Assembly (NCBI GenBank): GCA_964595205.1
Contig: CAZQOQ010000001.1
Coordinates: 124,001-188,000, forward strand
Direction of reading: 5' to 3'
From: JADKIH01 sp964595205
GTDB lineage: Bacteria; Bacteroidota; Bacteroidia; AKYH767-A; 2013-40CM-41-45
Length of the DNA: 64,000 nucleotides
Made by a program: the position numbers and the translations under genes. The notes under the pieces were generated by a model that saw only the letters and a program-made list of their open reading frames with translations, made no database searches and had not been told where the DNA came from. Shown here piece after piece: positions 25,719-34,358 of this stretch (the stretch's first letter is position 1; each line of letters opens with the position of its first letter).

Positions 25719-25726
25719 TAAATTTG
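25719..25726 (+). promoter_or_regulatory. Candidate promoter -7 element for the muramidase gene
   Basis: TAAATTTG, a perfect TAnnTTTG, lies 36 bases before the ATG at 25763, inside what would be coding sequence if the permease began at 25761 or 25809. On the opposite strand TATCTTTA (25740-25747) is a weaker candidate for the permease. Confidence 0.5.
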
Positions 25727-25762
25727 CAATCTTTGACGATAAAGATATTTGATTCATCCATA

Positions 25763-26944
25763 ATGAAAACATTAAAGCTGTTTTTCTTTATACTGTTTTT
25801 TTTAACCACCGGAAATTCACCGGCTAAAGAAAAAAACAGTGTATTGCCAGGGGCATATCAGACCGATTTGTATTTTCCATTGCTGAAGGGGAAAACGCTC
25901 GGCATAGTTGCAAACCAGACTTCCATGCTTGGAAAATTGCACCTGGTAGATTCCCTTCAGAAATCAGGATTTAATATTCAATGTGTGTTTGCTCCCGAGC
26001 ATGGTTTAAGGGGCGACAAGGGAAACGGTGAACATGTTGCAGCCTCTGTCGATGAGAAAACAGGTATTCCGGTCATTTCGCTTTATGGGAAGAATATGCG
26101 GCCGCAGCAAAAGGATTTGAAGGGCATCGACCTCATGATATTTGATATACAGGATGTTGGAGTCAGATTCTACACCTATATTTCCACACTGCAATACGTC
26201 ATGGAAGCATGTATCGACAATAAAATTCCCCTGGTGATACTCGACCGCCCGAATCCCAATGGTTACTTTGTTGATGGTCCTGTACTGGAATCCAAATTTT
26301 CATCCTTCGTGGGCATGCAGCCGGTTCCGATTGTATACGGAATGACAATCGGAGAATATGCCAGCATGATTGACGGAGAAGGCTGGCTTAAGAAAAAGGA
26401 AAAATGCAAACTGACCATTGTACCGGTAAAAAATTATAACCACAAATTCATGTACCAGCTGCCGGTTCCGCCATCGCCAAACCTGCCTGACATGGATGCT
26501 GTATATCTCTATCCGTCGATTTGTTTATTTGAGGGAACGAGAATAAGCCTTGGCAGAGGAACCAACAAGCCATTCAGGTTGATCGGTTTTCCGGATACAA
26601 TTTCTGACGGAATTACATTTATGCCCATTGATATGCCAGGCTATGCTATGAATCCGCCATATAAGGATACGATTTGCGCCGGACAGGATTTGTCCGGTGA
26701 GGGCAGAAGAGTAGTCGCATTAAAAAGTATTCAGCTTAAATGGTTGTTGAGTATGTATTCCAGATATCCTGACAAAGACAAATTTTTTAATGATTTCTTT
26801 GATAAGCTGGCCGGTACAGATAAACTGCGTCAGCAAATTATGGATAATAAAAGTGAAGAAGAAATAAAGAAGTCGTGGCAGGAGGGCATCCGGCAATTCA
26901 AGAAAATCAGGAAAAAATATATAAAGTATAAAGACTTTGAATGA
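25763..26944 (+). CDS. namZ: DUF1343 / NamZ-like exo-beta-N-acetylmuramidase (GH171)
   Basis: 393 residues from ATG 25763, which gives an immediate signal peptide (KTLKLFFFILFFLTTGNSPA). DUF1343 proteins such as YbbC/NamZ release terminal MurNAc from peptidoglycan fragments. Family signatures: LLKGKTLGIVANQTSM, VFAPEHGLRGD (Glu79 and His80 in the proposed active site), FDIQDVGVRFYTYISTL, ILDRPNPNGYFVDGP, and EGTRISLGRGTNKPFRLIG. A longer in-frame extension starting at 25583 runs antisense through the permease and is rejected. It probably acts in the periplasm in cell-wall recycling. Convergent with the aminotransferase gene, with a 7-base gap. Confidence 0.88.
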   Translation: MKTLKLFFFILFFLTTGNSPAKEKNSVLPGAYQTDLYFPLLKGKTLGIVANQTSMLGKLHLVDSLQKSGFNIQCVFAPEHGLRGDKGNGEHVAASVDEKTGIPVISLYGKNMRPQQKDLKGIDLMIFDIQDVGVRFYTYISTLQYVMEACIDNKIPLVILDRPNPNGYFVDGPVLESKFSSFVGMQPVPIVYGMTIGEYASMIDGEGWLKKKEKCKLTIVPVKNYNHKFMYQLPVPPSPNLPDMDAVYLYPSICLFEGTRISLGRGTNKPFRLIGFPDTISDGITFMPIDMPGYAMNPPYKDTICAGQDLSGEGRRVVALKSIQLKWLLSMYSRYPDKDKFFNDFFDKLAGTDKLRQQIMDNKSEEEIKKSWQEGIRQFKKIRKKYIKYKDFE

Positions 26945-26951
26945 GTCTTAG

Positions 26952-28181
26952 TCAGTTCTGCTGTATATTCAACTCTGCGTTTTTTACACTGCGCCCGGGA
27001 TAAACCTTCAAGGCCTCTTCTAAACATTTCATCGCATTTTTAAGCGACGATAAATTTAACACGTAAGCGATACGCACTTCGTCAGTTCCCAGTTCAGGAT
27101 GTGAATAGAAACCGGTTGCCGGAGCGAGCATGACTGTTTCGTTCCGGTAAGAAAAAGATTCAAGCAGCCATTGGCAGAATTTATCGGAATTGTCGATTGG
27201 TAACCTGGCAATGCAATAAAATGCTCCGCTGGGTTTCGGACAAAAGACTCCGTCCATTTTATTTAAAGCTTCTACGATGTAGTCACGACGCTTTACATAT
27301 TCATCTTTGACTTTTTCAAAATATGAATCAGGAGTATCGATGGCTGCCTCAGCGGCATATTGTCCGAAGCCAGGCGGACTCAATCTTGCCTGGGCGAATT
27401 TCAGAGCTGTAGCCATAAATTCTTTGTTACGGGAAATAACCGCACCGATCCGGGCCCCACAAGCACTGTATCGTTTGGAAATTGAATCGAGCAGAACAAC
27501 ATTCTGATCGATGCCGTCGAGATGCATGACGGATGTATATTTTTTTCCATCGTAGCAAAACTCCCTGTATACTTCATCGGAAAAAAGCCACAGGTCATGC
27601 TTCTTCACCAACTCTTTTAAAAGCAGAAGTTCTTCCTTACTATACAGGTAACCTGTCGGGTTTGAAGGATTACAGATCATAATCCCCCTTGTTTTAGGAG
27701 TTATGAATTTTTCAAACTCTTCAATCGGAGGAAGTGCAAATCCGTTTTCTATATAAGAGCGGATTGGAACTACCTTAACATTCGATTGTGTGGAGAAGCC
27801 ATTGTAATTTGCATAAAATGGTTCCGGAATGAGTATCTCATCCCCGGGATCCATGCAACTCATCATGGCAATATTAATAGCCTCGGATCCACCGGTGGTA
27901 ACGATGATGTCAGTATAATCCAGTTCTATATTGAACCTCGAATAATATGTAACCAGTTTTTTGCGATAAGATTCTATGCCTGCAGAGTGGGAGTATTCAA
28001 CAATTTTATAAGGGTAGTTATGAATTGCATTTAATATCGTGTCCGGAGTTTCAATGTCGGGCTGACCGATATTGAGATGGTAAATCTTCCGGCCTTCTTT
28101 CTTCGCTTTTTCAGCGAAAGGAACCAGTTTTCTGATCGGAGATGGCGGCATTTCGCGGCCTTTCCTTGAGGTATTTGGCAT
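26952..28181 (-). CDS. PLP-dependent class I/II aminotransferase (AspC-like)
   Basis: 409 residues, fold type I. Visible motifs: LNIGQPDIETPD, TTGGSEAINIAM, CNPSNPTGYLYS, FSDEVYREFCYDG, and a PLP-lysine in LDSISKRYSACGARIGAVI. The C-terminal arm has the substrate-carboxylate Arg in DEVRIAYVLN. Aspartate or aromatic amino-acid transaminase activity is likely, but specificity cannot be set. The N-terminus (MPNTSRKGREMPPSPIRKL) matches relatives in Bacteroidota. The gene begins 24 bases after the DUF1573 terminator hairpin region on the same strand. Confidence 0.88.
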   Translation of the reverse strand: MPNTSRKGREMPPSPIRKLVPFAEKAKKEGRKIYHLNIGQPDIETPDTILNAIHNYPYKIVEYSHSAGIESYRKKLVTYYSRFNIELDYTDIIVTTGGSEAINIAMMSCMDPGDEILIPEPFYANYNGFSTQSNVKVVPIRSYIENGFALPPIEEFEKFITPKTRGIMICNPSNPTGYLYSKEELLLLKELVKKHDLWLFSDEVYREFCYDGKKYTSVMHLDGIDQNVVLLDSISKRYSACGARIGAVISRNKEFMATALKFAQARLSPPGFGQYAAEAAIDTPDSYFEKVKDEYVKRRDYIVEALNKMDGVFCPKPSGAFYCIARLPIDNSDKFCQWLLESFSYRNETVMLAPATGFYSHPELGTDEVRIAYVLNLSSLKNAMKCLEEALKVYPGRSVKNAELNIQQN

Positions 28182-28204
28182 AAAATTGTTTTTTAAACAG
28201 CCGT

Positions 28205-28235
28205 TAAAAAAGAAACCCTCCGCAAAGGGAGGGTT
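28205..28235 (-). terminator. Terminator of the DUF1573 operon
   Basis: On the minus strand an 8-bp inverted repeat, AACCCTCC / GGAGGGTT (28214-28221 with 28228-28235), is followed by TTTCTTTTTT. It lies 31 bases after the last DUF1573 gene and just before the aminotransferase start. Confidence 0.85.
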
Positions 28236-28265
28236 CCAAATATACGTAAAAAAATTCGTAGGTCG

Positions 28266-28739
28266 TTATTTCTTTTCTGTACCAGGGGTCTCGGAAGCAG
28301 GTGTAGCCGCAGGAGCTTCTACGTTTCCTTTAAGATGTAGCACTTTTTGGCCTGATTTTGAATTCGAAGTAATGGTAACTGTTTTGTCCTGCATTCCCAT
28401 TTTTCCTGTAGAATTGAATTCAACGTGAATTGTTCCTTTAGAACCCTTAGCAACAGGCTCTTTTGGCCACTGAGGAACAGTGCATCCGCAAGATCCATGA
28501 GCTTCAGTAATGATAAGAGGCTCTTTTCCCGAGTTAACGAATTCGAAGTCGTGTGTGACCTTATCACCCTGTTTGATCGTACCGAAATCATATGTTTCGA
28601 TATCGAATTTCATCTCAGGGGCATTTTTATTTTCTGCGGCAGCAGGAGTTACTGTTGCCGGAGTTTGCATTTTGTTGTCCTGTGCATTAATTGTAGTAAT
28701 GTAAAGTAGGAACGAAGCTGCGAGGATTAATTTTTTCAT
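28266..28739 (-). CDS. DUF1573 protein, copy 3 of tandem
   Basis: 157 residues with a signal peptide (MKKLILAASFLLYITTINA). The DUF1573 core is clear: FDIETYDFGTIKQGDKVTHDFEF, then IITEAHGSCGCTVPQWPKEP with a Cys-x-Cys pair, followed by GTIHVEFNSTGKMG and DKTVTITSNSKSG. It has an immunoglobulin-like (HYDIN/ASPM) fold, exported. The tail is low-complexity (APAATPASETPGTEKK). Function of the family is unknown. It is the last gene of a three-gene tandem. Confidence 0.88.
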   Translation of the reverse strand: MKKLILAASFLLYITTINAQDNKMQTPATVTPAAAENKNAPEMKFDIETYDFGTIKQGDKVTHDFEFVNSGKEPLIITEAHGSCGCTVPQWPKEPVAKGSKGTIHVEFNSTGKMGMQDKTVTITSNSKSGQKVLHLKGNVEAPAATPASETPGTEKK

Positions 28740-28763
28740 TTTTGGGTTTTTGTTTAATTGGTT

Positions 28764-29228
28764 TTATTTATTGGTTTTTTCTTGTGTGGTTGTAGGATCT
28801 TTTTGTTTTTCTACGGTTCCTTTGATGTGAATGATCATCGGATTTTGTTTTGCATTAGACGTGAGTGTTACGGTCTTGTCCTGGATGCCGAACTTACCTG
28901 CGCTGTTAAAAGTAACTTTTATCGTGGCTGTCTGGTTTTTCATGATCGGCTCTTTAGGATAGATGGGTACAGTACAACCACAGGAACCTTCGGCATTCGA
29001 AATAATCAGCGGCTCATTACCTGTATTGATGAATTTAAATTCATGGGTGATTGATTCTCCCTGTTCGATTGTGCCGAAATTGTATTCGTCGGCTTCGAAT
29101 TTGAAACTGGCCTGATTACTGTCCTCATTGCCGATGTTATCTAATACTTTTTTCTCCTGGGCAAATGTACCCGCACCGGCAAGCAGAAAAACAGAAAGGA
29201 TGATTGCTTTAAATTTCATATTTATCAT
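28764..29228 (-). CDS. DUF1573 protein, copy 2 of tandem
   Basis: 154 residues with a signal peptide (KFKAIILSVFLLAGAGTFA; ATG 29219 is a start option three codons in). The same core is present: EADEYNFGTIEQGESITHEF, ISNAEGSCGCTVPIYPKEP, IKVTFNSAGKFGIQDKTVT and LTSNAKQNPMIIHIKG. The tail is hydrophilic (KQKDPTTTQEKTNK). It overlaps copy 1 by 4 bases (ATGA) if the first Met is used, and ends 24 bases before copy 3, so the three genes form one transcription unit. Confidence 0.88.
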   Translation of the reverse strand: MINMKFKAIILSVFLLAGAGTFAQEKKVLDNIGNEDSNQASFKFEADEYNFGTIEQGESITHEFKFINTGNEPLIISNAEGSCGCTVPIYPKEPIMKNQTATIKVTFNSAGKFGIQDKTVTLTSNAKQNPMIIHIKGTVEKQKDPTTTQEKTNK

Positions 29229-29722
29229 TTTGAATTTTCAAGTGGTAATCCGGATAATTTCTTTACTGGCATAGCTTGTTCGTTATTGTCTTCAGAAGCT
29301 TCTACTACGCCTTTAATGGTAAGTACTTTCGGATCCGTCTTTGCATTGGAATTAAGAGTTACAGTTTTTGTAAAAGCTCCTACACGTTTGGTGTCGTAAT
29401 GAACTTTTATGGAGCCTGTCTGGCCTTTCATGATTGGTTCTTTGGGCCAGGTTGGAACGGTACAACCGCAGCTTCCTCTTGCATTTGATATAATTAATGG
29501 ATCTTTACCTGTATTTTTGAATTTGAATTCACAGCCTCCGTCAGCTCCCTGCTTGATCGTTCCATAATCGTGAATCTCTGACTCAAATGTAATTTCCGGT
29601 GCATTTGGATTGTCCGGCTTTACTTCTTCTTTTATTGGTGTGTTGCTTTCCTGGGCTTTTAAACTCAATGAAAAGTTGAATAACAACAGGGCTGCAGACG
29701 CAATAAAAATTTTGGTTTTCAT
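29225..29722 (-). CDS. DUF1573 protein, copy 1 of tandem
   Basis: 165 residues with a signal peptide (KTKIFIASAALLLFNFSLSLKA). Core: EIHDYGTIKQGADGGCEFKFKN, then ISNARGSCGCTVPTWPKEP, IKVHYDTKRVGAFTKTVTL and NSNAKTDPKVLTIKG. Compared with the other two copies it has an extra Cys (GGCEFKF). It is first in the tandem of three. About 290 non-coding bases separate it from porX upstream on the same strand, enough for its own promoter, but no confident element was identified. Confidence 0.88.
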   Translation of the reverse strand: MKTKIFIASAALLLFNFSLSLKAQESNTPIKEEVKPDNPNAPEITFESEIHDYGTIKQGADGGCEFKFKNTGKDPLIISNARGSCGCTVPTWPKEPIMKGQTGSIKVHYDTKRVGAFTKTVTLNSNAKTDPKVLTIKGVVEASEDNNEQAMPVKKLSGLPLENSK

Positions 29723-30013
29723 TTTAATTTGATTTAGGTAATGTAAATATGAGGATTAAATGCATTACTGTCTAACTGTATAACCCTTGAATATGTTGCC
29801 AAAAGTAGTTTAATTCCAATGAAGGCATTATGAATTTAAACAAATTTCCAAGGTTTATAAAACTTGTTAACTAATAACTAAAAAGTACGGCACAATAAAT
29901 CAGCCATAAAAGAAAAAAATCAAAGAGTTTTTTCAAATGAATTTTACGTTAAAATCTTTGGCAAGATTAATTCATCTTTCATACCAAATTTAAACCCGGG
30001 AATTTTATCGAAC
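29723..30013. other. Intergenic region between porX and the DUF1573 operon
   Basis: 291 AT-rich bases, no ORF or RNA gene recognised on either strand. It should carry the DUF1573 promoter, but no clear TAnnTTTG/TTTG pair was found. Confidence 0.5.
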
Positions 30014-31573
30014 TTACTTCGTATTTAAAACCGCAAACGGTATGATCATTTCTTCAAGGGAGATACCACCGTGTTGCAGGGTGTTTTTATAGTAGGTTAC
30101 GTAATAGTTATAGTTATTAGGATAAGCAAAAAACTTATCCTGTTTGGCGAAAACAAACGTTTGTGAAAGATGTTGTCGCGGTAACATGGCATCTGCAGGA
30201 TTCTTAATTTCAAAGACCTCTTTTTTATCATAATTCAGATTACGGCCCTGCTTGTAACGAAGGTTCGTGTTCACAGTTCTGTCGCCAATGATCTTTGTAG
30301 GCTCCTTTACGCGTATCGTACCGTGATCGGTAGTTATGATAAGTGTGATTTTCTTTTCCGCCATTCTCTTGATTGCCTCAAACAAAGGGGAATGTTCAAA
30401 CCATGACAGTGTCAGAGAACGATATGCTGCTTCATCATCAGCAAGTTCACGGATCATCTCCATCTCCGTTCTAGCATGAGAAAGCATATCCACAAAGTTG
30501 TACACGATCACATTGAATTTATTTTGCATCAGGTTTGGGATGTTCTCAACCAGGTCTTTCCCGTCGTTGTGATTGGTGATTTTTACATAGGACGACTTGT
30601 ATTCCTTTCTGAATCTCTTTAGAGTATCGTTCAGGAAATCTTCTTCGTGCAGATTTTTACCGCCTTCTTCTTCGTCATTGAGCCATAAATTCGGGAATCG
30701 GCTTTCGATCTCTGACGGCATTAGCCCGGCAAAGATGGCATTCCTCGCATATTGCGTCGCAGTCGGTAGAATACTAAGATAAAGATCATCATCCTGCATA
30801 CGGAAATATTCTCCAATCAATGGCTGAATGATTCTCCATTGATCGTAACGGAGGTTATCGATGAGCACCATGAATACAGGATCTGCAGAACTGTCAACTA
30901 CAGGGAGTATTTTTTTCTTCATCAGCTGGTTCGACATCACAGGTGTTGCAGGAGCATCGAAGTTTTTCATCCAGCTGATATAGTTGTTTTCTATGAATTT
31001 CGAAAACAAGGTATTTGCTTCACTCTTCTGGGCGGTAAGAATTTCGTACATGCTCTCATCTGAAGATTGCTTCAGTTCCAGCTCCCAGTAGACCAGTTTC
31101 CTGTATACGTCCATCCATTCTTTCCAACTCAGCCTGTCGCTCAGCGACATGCCGATATTCCTGAATTCCTGCTGGTAATCAGAAGCGGTTTTTTCACTGA
31201 TCAGTCTTTTATTATCAAGGTTTTTCTTTATGGAAAGCAAAATCTGGTTTGGATTAACCGGCTTGATGAGGTAGTCGGCAATTTTACTTCCAATGGCCTG
31301 CTCCATGATGCTCTCTTCTTCACTCTTGGTTATCATCACGACAGGCATCTCGGGTTTAAGGTTCTTCAGCCTTGAAAGCGTCTCAATCCCCGACAGACCA
31401 GGCATATTTTCATCCAGAAAAACAATGTCAAAATTGGTATTCTTAGATTGCTCGATGGCATCATTGCCATTATTGACGGTTACCACATCATAACCTTTCT
31501 CACGAAGGAAAAGGATGTGTGGCTTCAACAGATCAATTTCATCGTCTGCCCAGAGTATATTCAGTTTGTCCAT
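30014..31573 (-). CDS. porX: PorX, response regulator with PglZ output domain (T9SS regulator)
   Basis: 519 residues from the ATG at 31573. The receiver domain starts LNILWADDEIDLLKPH, with the acidic pair D10/D11, phospho-acceptor D54 in FLDENMPG and the Lys of YLIKPVNP. A helical linker follows (about 125-205), then an alkaline-phosphatase-superfamily PglZ domain: MVLIDNLRYDQW, the Thr-containing LPTATQYARNAIFAGLMPSEI (nucleophile region), FVDMLSHAR, ITTDHGT and QHGGISLEEMIIP (metal ligands). This is the architecture of PorX, which with PorY controls the type IX secretion system. The longest frame starts at 31633, but TAACTTTG (31605-31612) lies inside that extension, favouring 31573. It is divergent from an HD phosphohydrolase gene. 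Confidence 0.93.
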   Translation of the reverse strand: MDKLNILWADDEIDLLKPHILFLREKGYDVVTVNNGNDAIEQSKNTNFDIVFLDENMPGLSGIETLSRLKNLKPEMPVVMITKSEEESIMEQAIGSKIADYLIKPVNPNQILLSIKKNLDNKRLISEKTASDYQQEFRNIGMSLSDRLSWKEWMDVYRKLVYWELELKQSSDESMYEILTAQKSEANTLFSKFIENNYISWMKNFDAPATPVMSNQLMKKKILPVVDSSADPVFMVLIDNLRYDQWRIIQPLIGEYFRMQDDDLYLSILPTATQYARNAIFAGLMPSEIESRFPNLWLNDEEEGGKNLHEEDFLNDTLKRFRKEYKSSYVKITNHNDGKDLVENIPNLMQNKFNVIVYNFVDMLSHARTEMEMIRELADDEAAYRSLTLSWFEHSPLFEAIKRMAEKKITLIITTDHGTIRVKEPTKIIGDRTVNTNLRYKQGRNLNYDKKEVFEIKNPADAMLPRQHLSQTFVFAKQDKFFAYPNNYNYYVTYYKNTLQHGGISLEEMIIPFAVLNTK

Positions 31574-31604
31574 TAAAATAGTTTCAGTATTCTTACGATT
31601 GCTT

Positions 31605-31612
31605 TCAAAGTT
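31605..31612 (-). promoter_or_regulatory. Candidate -7 element for porX
   Basis: Minus-strand TAACTTTG lies 32 bases upstream of ATG 31573. It falls within the N-terminal extension of the longest porX frame and so helps choose the shorter start. No -33 match was found. Confidence 0.45.
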
Positions 31613-31780
31613 AGCAAAGATGTTCCGATTCATGTGATTTTTTTATTTTGTTAAAAAATAATTGTGGTGTTTCAAATAAACCTAACGTTATACCTGCCGC
31701 CTTATTGTTTTGTTATTTTCCTCAGACAAGTAATCTATTGACGCTAATACTGATATTTGTGGAATCATAAATACATCCTC

Positions 31781-33016
31781 TTGAAATCCGAAAAACTTAA
31801 AATCATTAACGATCCCATCTATGGATTCATTCAGATTCCCTTTGAAAGTGTGTTTCGGCTCATCGAACATCCTTACTTTCAGCGTTTGAGGAGGATCCGG
31901 CAGCTGGGCATGACTCAACTCGTATACCCCGGCGCACAGCACACGCGGTTTCATCACGCTTTGGGAGCCATGCACCTGATGGGAGCTGCCATAGAAGTTC
32001 TGCGCAACAAAGGACATATCATTCACGACAATGAAGCGGAAGCGGTAACGATAGCGATACTTCTCCATGATATCGGACATGGGCCCTATTCTCATGCCCT
32101 GGAAAACAGCCTTGTTCGATCCACTTCACATGAAATGCTATCGGAAGTATTTATGGACCACCTGAATGAAGAATTTCAGGGATCGCTTTCTCTGGCAATT
32201 AATATTTTCCGAAACAGGTATCATAAAAAATTTCTTCATCAGCTGGTTTCAGGGCAGCTGGACATGGACCGGCTGGATTACCTGAACCGGGACAGTTTTT
32301 ATACAGGAGTTTCTGAAGGGGTGGTGAGCAACGACAGAATCATTAAAATGCTTGAGGTGCATAACGACGAACTTGCCATCGAGGCTAAAGGAATTTATTC
32401 TATCGAAAAATTTATTGTTGCACGCCGGCTCATGTACTGGCAGGTTTATCTGCATAAAACGGTAGTGAGTGCTGAAAATCTGCTGATAAACATTCTTCGA
32501 CGTGCCAAGGAATTATTCCAGCGCAATCACGATTTATTTTCCACTCCGGCACTGAAAAATTTTTTGTCGAACGACTATTCACGGGAAGACTTTGAGCGAA
32601 ACAAAGATCTCATCGATGAATTTGCAGCTCTCGACGACAGCGACATCAGCGCATCGATAAAAGTCTGGGGAAACAACGACGACAGAATTCTCAGTGATCT
32701 TAGTAAAAGACTTTTTAACCGTCGCCTCATGAAGATAATGATCCGGGATGTTCCTTTCCAGGAAGATTTCATCATGGATGTACGAGAAAAGGTGATGAGG
32801 GAAACCGGTGTCAGCCAAAAGGAATCTGATTACTATCTGTACCAGGGCAAACTCGTTAATAATGCATACAATTCGGAGAGCGATAAGATTAAAATTCTGT
32901 TTAAAGACGGTTCTGTTTGCGATATAGCGGAGGCAGCGGACACCCTGAACATTAAGAATCTAAGCAGACCTGTTGAAAAATATTACCTGTGTTTTCCATC
33001 ATCGACCACAGAGTAA
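31781..33016 (+). CDS. HD-domain phosphohydrolase (dNTPase/SAMHD1-like)
   Basis: 411 residues from TTG 31781. The sequence begins LKIINDPIYGFIQIP, then HPYFQRLRRIRQLG and the metal-binding His/Asp set: QHTRFHHALGAMH (H54, H58), LLHDIGHGPYSHALE (H96, D97) and, later, GQLDMDRLDYLNRD. This pattern is shared with deoxynucleoside triphosphate phosphohydrolases and SAMHD1 relatives; the substrate of this group is not established. An earlier in-frame TTG at 31757 is possible, but a -7-like GATATTTG overlaps it. It is divergent from porX and upstream of lpxD with a 147-base gap. Confidence 0.85.
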   Translation: MKSEKLKIINDPIYGFIQIPFESVFRLIEHPYFQRLRRIRQLGMTQLVYPGAQHTRFHHALGAMHLMGAAIEVLRNKGHIIHDNEAEAVTIAILLHDIGHGPYSHALENSLVRSTSHEMLSEVFMDHLNEEFQGSLSLAINIFRNRYHKKFLHQLVSGQLDMDRLDYLNRDSFYTGVSEGVVSNDRIIKMLEVHNDELAIEAKGIYSIEKFIVARRLMYWQVYLHKTVVSAENLLINILRRAKELFQRNHDLFSTPALKNFLSNDYSREDFERNKDLIDEFAALDDSDISASIKVWGNNDDRILSDLSKRLFNRRLMKIMIRDVPFQEDFIMDVREKVMRETGVSQKESDYYLYQGKLVNNAYNSESDKIKILFKDGSVCDIAEAADTLNIKNLSRPVEKYYLCFPSSTTE

Positions 33017-33113
33017 AAACTGTGATTTGATAATGTTTGATTGCGTCAAATAACTAACCCTTATAATCGTTAAAATTTCAGCGTTTTAAGCCATTGATTT
33101 CAGGTTATTTTAA

Positions 33114-33144
33114 TTGACCTAAAAGGTAAAAAAGAGTATTTTAG
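33114..33144 (+). promoter_or_regulatory. Candidate promoter of the lpx operon
   Basis: TTG (33114-33116), a 20-base spacer and TATTTTAG (33137-33144), a near match to TAnnTTTG. It would start transcription close to 33150, just ahead of the lpxD ATG at 33164. Confidence 0.4.
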
Positions 33145-33163
33145 CAAGCTTCAAAAAAATGAT

Positions 33164-34207
33164 ATGGATTTTACAGCCAGGCAAATAGCAGATCTTCTGA
33201 AAGGGACGGTGGAAGGTGATGCAAATGTGAAAGTAAATCGTCTGAGTAAAATCGAAGAAGGAGGTGAGGGTTCGTTAAGCTTTCTCTCAAACCCAAAATA
33301 TTTCCCGTTTTTATATTCCACGGCCGCTTCCATAATTATTATCGATGATGCTTTTGTCCTCGAAAAACCGGTATCGGCAACCCTGATAAGAGTTACAAAT
33401 GCTTATCAGAGTTTTGTTCAACTGCTTGAAATTTATAATAAGATACAACTCGATAAAAAAGGAATTGAACAACCTTCATTTATTTCTCCAACCGCAACAT
33501 TAGGAGATGGTTGTTATGTCGGGGCTTTCGCTTTTATTGGCAATAATGTCAGGATCGGGAAAAATGTAAAAATTTATCCCCAGGTATATATAGGCGACAA
33601 CGTTCAAATTGGTGATAATACCTCTTTGTTTTCCGGTGTAAAAATATATTCAGATTGCATACTCGGTTCAGACTGCACATTGCATACCGGAACTGTAATC
33701 GGAGCAGATGGATTTGGATTCATGCCTAATAGCGCGAATGAATATAAAAAAGTTGCACAAATCGGAAATGTAATCATCGAGGATCATGTGGAGATCGGAG
33801 CAAATACAACAATCGACAGGGCCACTCTGGGTTCTACGATCATTCGCAAAGGAGTCAAACTCGATAATCTTATTCAGGTCGCTCACAATGTGGAGATCGG
33901 CGAGAATACCGTTATCGCTGCCCAGACCGGAATTGCAGGGTCAACCAAAATTGGCAGAGACTGCATGATCGGTGGCCAGGTTGGAATTGTAGGACATATA
34001 ACGATTGCCGATAAAGTAAAAATTGCAGCCCAGTCGGGGATAGGTTCAAGTATTACCTCAGAAGGTGAAATCGTTCAGGGATCGCCGGCTTTCAACATCG
34101 GTGATTATAAAAGAACCTATGTCGTTTTCCGTAAATTACCGGCACTTGAGAAAAAGATCAAGGAGCTTGAGCAGACTATTTCCGACTTAAAACAAATTCC
34201 GTCCTGA
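33164..34207 (+). CDS. lpxD: UDP-3-O-acylglucosamine N-acyltransferase
   Basis: Third step of lipid A synthesis: N-acylation of UDP-3-O-acyl-glucosamine using acyl-ACP; cytosolic face. 347 residues: N-terminal uridine-binding domain (FTARQIADLLKGTVEGD, then EEGGEGSLSFLSNPKY), a long left-handed beta-helix of hexapeptide repeats (about 105-290), and a C-terminal helix (LPALEKKIKELEQTISDL). The catalytic His is in LIQVAHNVEIGENTVI. It is first of the lpxD, lpxC-fabZ, lpxA set, 151 bases before the next gene. Confidence 0.96.
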   Translation: MDFTARQIADLLKGTVEGDANVKVNRLSKIEEGGEGSLSFLSNPKYFPFLYSTAASIIIIDDAFVLEKPVSATLIRVTNAYQSFVQLLEIYNKIQLDKKGIEQPSFISPTATLGDGCYVGAFAFIGNNVRIGKNVKIYPQVYIGDNVQIGDNTSLFSGVKIYSDCILGSDCTLHTGTVIGADGFGFMPNSANEYKKVAQIGNVIIEDHVEIGANTTIDRATLGSTIIRKGVKLDNLIQVAHNVEIGENTVIAAQTGIAGSTKIGRDCMIGGQVGIVGHITIADKVKIAAQSGIGSSITSEGEIVQGSPAFNIGDYKRTYVVFRKLPALEKKIKELEQTISDLKQIPS

Positions 34208-34358
34208 AGTCGAATTTAATATCAGATGATTTTTCAGGTTTCTATTTAATCAGAGAATCAACGTTTTATCTAATTTTCTTCTGTTTAATATATTTATTTT
34301 TATTTTTGACAACTTTTGAAAACGGTGCTGATTTGTCACATTCACCAATCCTTATAAA

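Noticed and set aside
25583..25762. N-terminal extension of the NamZ-like protein
   Set aside because: It lies antisense within the permease, whereas ATG 25763 gives a clean signal peptide.
30014..31573. BREX/phage-defence PglZ gene, considered for the PglZ domain
   Set aside because: The fused receiver domain and absence of pglX, brxC or brxL neighbours fit PorX of the type IX secretion system instead.
31781..33016. Antiphage dNTPase (dGTPase-type defence) for the HD protein
   Set aside because: It lies in a housekeeping block between porX and lpxD with no defence genes around; the neighbourhood looks stable, not island-like.
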